Shown: positions 5,228-5,623 of the stretch, one piece after another
Numbering within the stretch: the stretch's first letter is position 1
How the letters are laid out: each line of letters begins with the position of its first letter
Assembly: GCA_030039095.1 (NCBI GenBank)
Contig: JASHQP010000113.1
Coordinates: forward strand, 1 to 5,623
Length of the DNA stretch: 5,623 nt
Source: Streptosporangiaceae bacterium
Lineage (GTDB): Bacteria; Actinomycetota; Actinomycetes; Streptosporangiales; Streptosporangiaceae
Reading direction: 5' to 3'
Position numbers and translations under genes: made by a program
The notes under the pieces: generated by a model
The model's database searches: none
What the model was told of the DNA's origin: nothing
What the model saw: the letters and a program-made list of their open reading frames with translations, nothing else

Positions 5228-5265
5228 CTTGCCCTTCCAGTGGTCTGGGCTTCGGCGAGTCAGCA

Positions 5266-5284
5266 CTAGCCCCGCCCGGGCTGG
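5266..5284 (-). other. short stem-loop in the 87-bp gap inside the membrane-protein operon
   Basis: AGCCC (5268-5272) pairs with GGGCT (5278-5282) around a 5-nt loop, extendable by a wobble and one further pair. It lies downstream of the TAA at 5304-5302 and upstream of the MsrQ-like gene. There is no U-tract, so it is at most an mRNA processing or attenuation element. Chance is quite possible in this sequence. Confidence 0.2.
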
Positions 5285-5301
5285 CTTCGCAGGTTCTCTG
5301 G

Positions 5302-5623
5302 TTACTTGGCGTGCTTGGGCGCGGCCGGGGCGGGGGCACCCGGATGGCCGGGGAACTGGGTGTCGGTCAGACCCGTCTCCGAGGCACCCGCCCCGTTCTC
5401 CCGGAAGAGGAAGAAGCGGCCGCCGTGCAGCGCTATCTGAGCAGCTCCGGTGATGGTGCCCGCGGTGACCAAGACGGCGAGGAGCGCGAACATCTTGCGC
5501 CCGGCGCGCGCCTGCCGGCCCTGCGACGTGCCCGGCCGAGTGGTCGATTGCCCGGGTTTGGTGACCGGCCGCGCGGGCCCGGTGGCCGGCCGGCCGGGGC
5601 GGGTGCCAGGCGCAGCCGGCCGG
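5302..5623 (-). CDS. single-pass membrane protein with basic Pro/Arg-rich tail, partial (N-terminus beyond window), unknown function
   Basis: The frame is open from the right edge to TAA at 5304-5302 (106 residues visible). The first 43 visible codons encode a Pro/Gly/Arg/Thr-rich basic segment ending in QARAGRK, followed by one transmembrane helix starting MFALLAVLVTAG, then an outside tail with RFFLFRENGAGASETG, a proline/alanine-rich stretch and a final PKHAK. The basic side before the helix predicts a cytoplasmic N-terminus. The ATG at 5493 is an unlikely start, because it falls right at the helix and the upstream frame remains open with coding-like composition. It is the first visible gene of the minus-strand membrane operon; its promoter lies beyond the window. 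No family is recognised. Confidence 0.72.
   Translation of the reverse strand, partial: RPAAPGTRPGRPATGPARPVTKPGQSTTRPGTSQGRQARAGRKMFALLAVLVTAGTITGAAQIALHGGRFFLFRENGAGASETGLTDTQFPGHPGAPAPAAPKHAK

Noticed and set aside
5302..5493. Complete 63-residue gene starting at ATG 5493
   Set aside because: The ATG sits at the first residue of the transmembrane helix and the upstream frame stays open with a typical basic cytoplasmic tail, so the gene more likely begins beyond the right edge.

Overview
The window is GC-rich DNA (roughly 70% G+C by eye) with codon use, long antisense shadow frames, GTG starts and protein families typical of an actinomycete. I cannot name the genus. It holds six protein-coding genes in two blocks that converge with only 4 bp between their stop codons. 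No RNA gene, insertion sequence or CRISPR array is visible.

Left block (1-3667). A partial minus-strand gene (1-909) runs off the left edge. It encodes an alpha-helical, TPR-like protein resembling the C-terminal half of large LuxR-family (LAL) regulators, but it has no ATPase head and may start from a leaderless GTG. A 351-bp divergent gap (910-1260) carries a palindrome, a degenerate direct repeat and a hairpin. It is followed by a plus-strand FGGY-family sugar/polyol kinase (1261-2736) and, after 202 bp, a HutC-type GntR regulator with a UTRA ligand-binding domain (2939-3667). The gntR upstream region has an extended -10 promoter, a GntR-like dyad and a leader that could form competing stems, one of which abuts the ribosome binding site. 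A simple reading is a ligand-controlled carbohydrate kinase locus, but no transporter or dehydrogenase is in view and the substrate is unknown. Each of the three left-block genes contains exactly one TTA leucine codon. The three right-block genes have none.

Right block (3672-5623, minus strand). This is a compact membrane-protein operon, read right to left. First comes a partial gene for a basic-tailed, single-TM protein. Next is a 338-residue polytopic protein of the ferric-reductase-like/MsrQ type, with a Tyr/Gln pentapeptide-repeat N-terminus and loss of two expected heme-ligand histidines. Last is a 170-residue protein with one TM anchor and a helical extracytoplasmic domain. The spacing (87 bp, then 13 bp) suggests co-expression. 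No MsrP/YedY-like catalytic partner is visible. The function is unknown, and this block is the best candidate in the window for an undescribed system.
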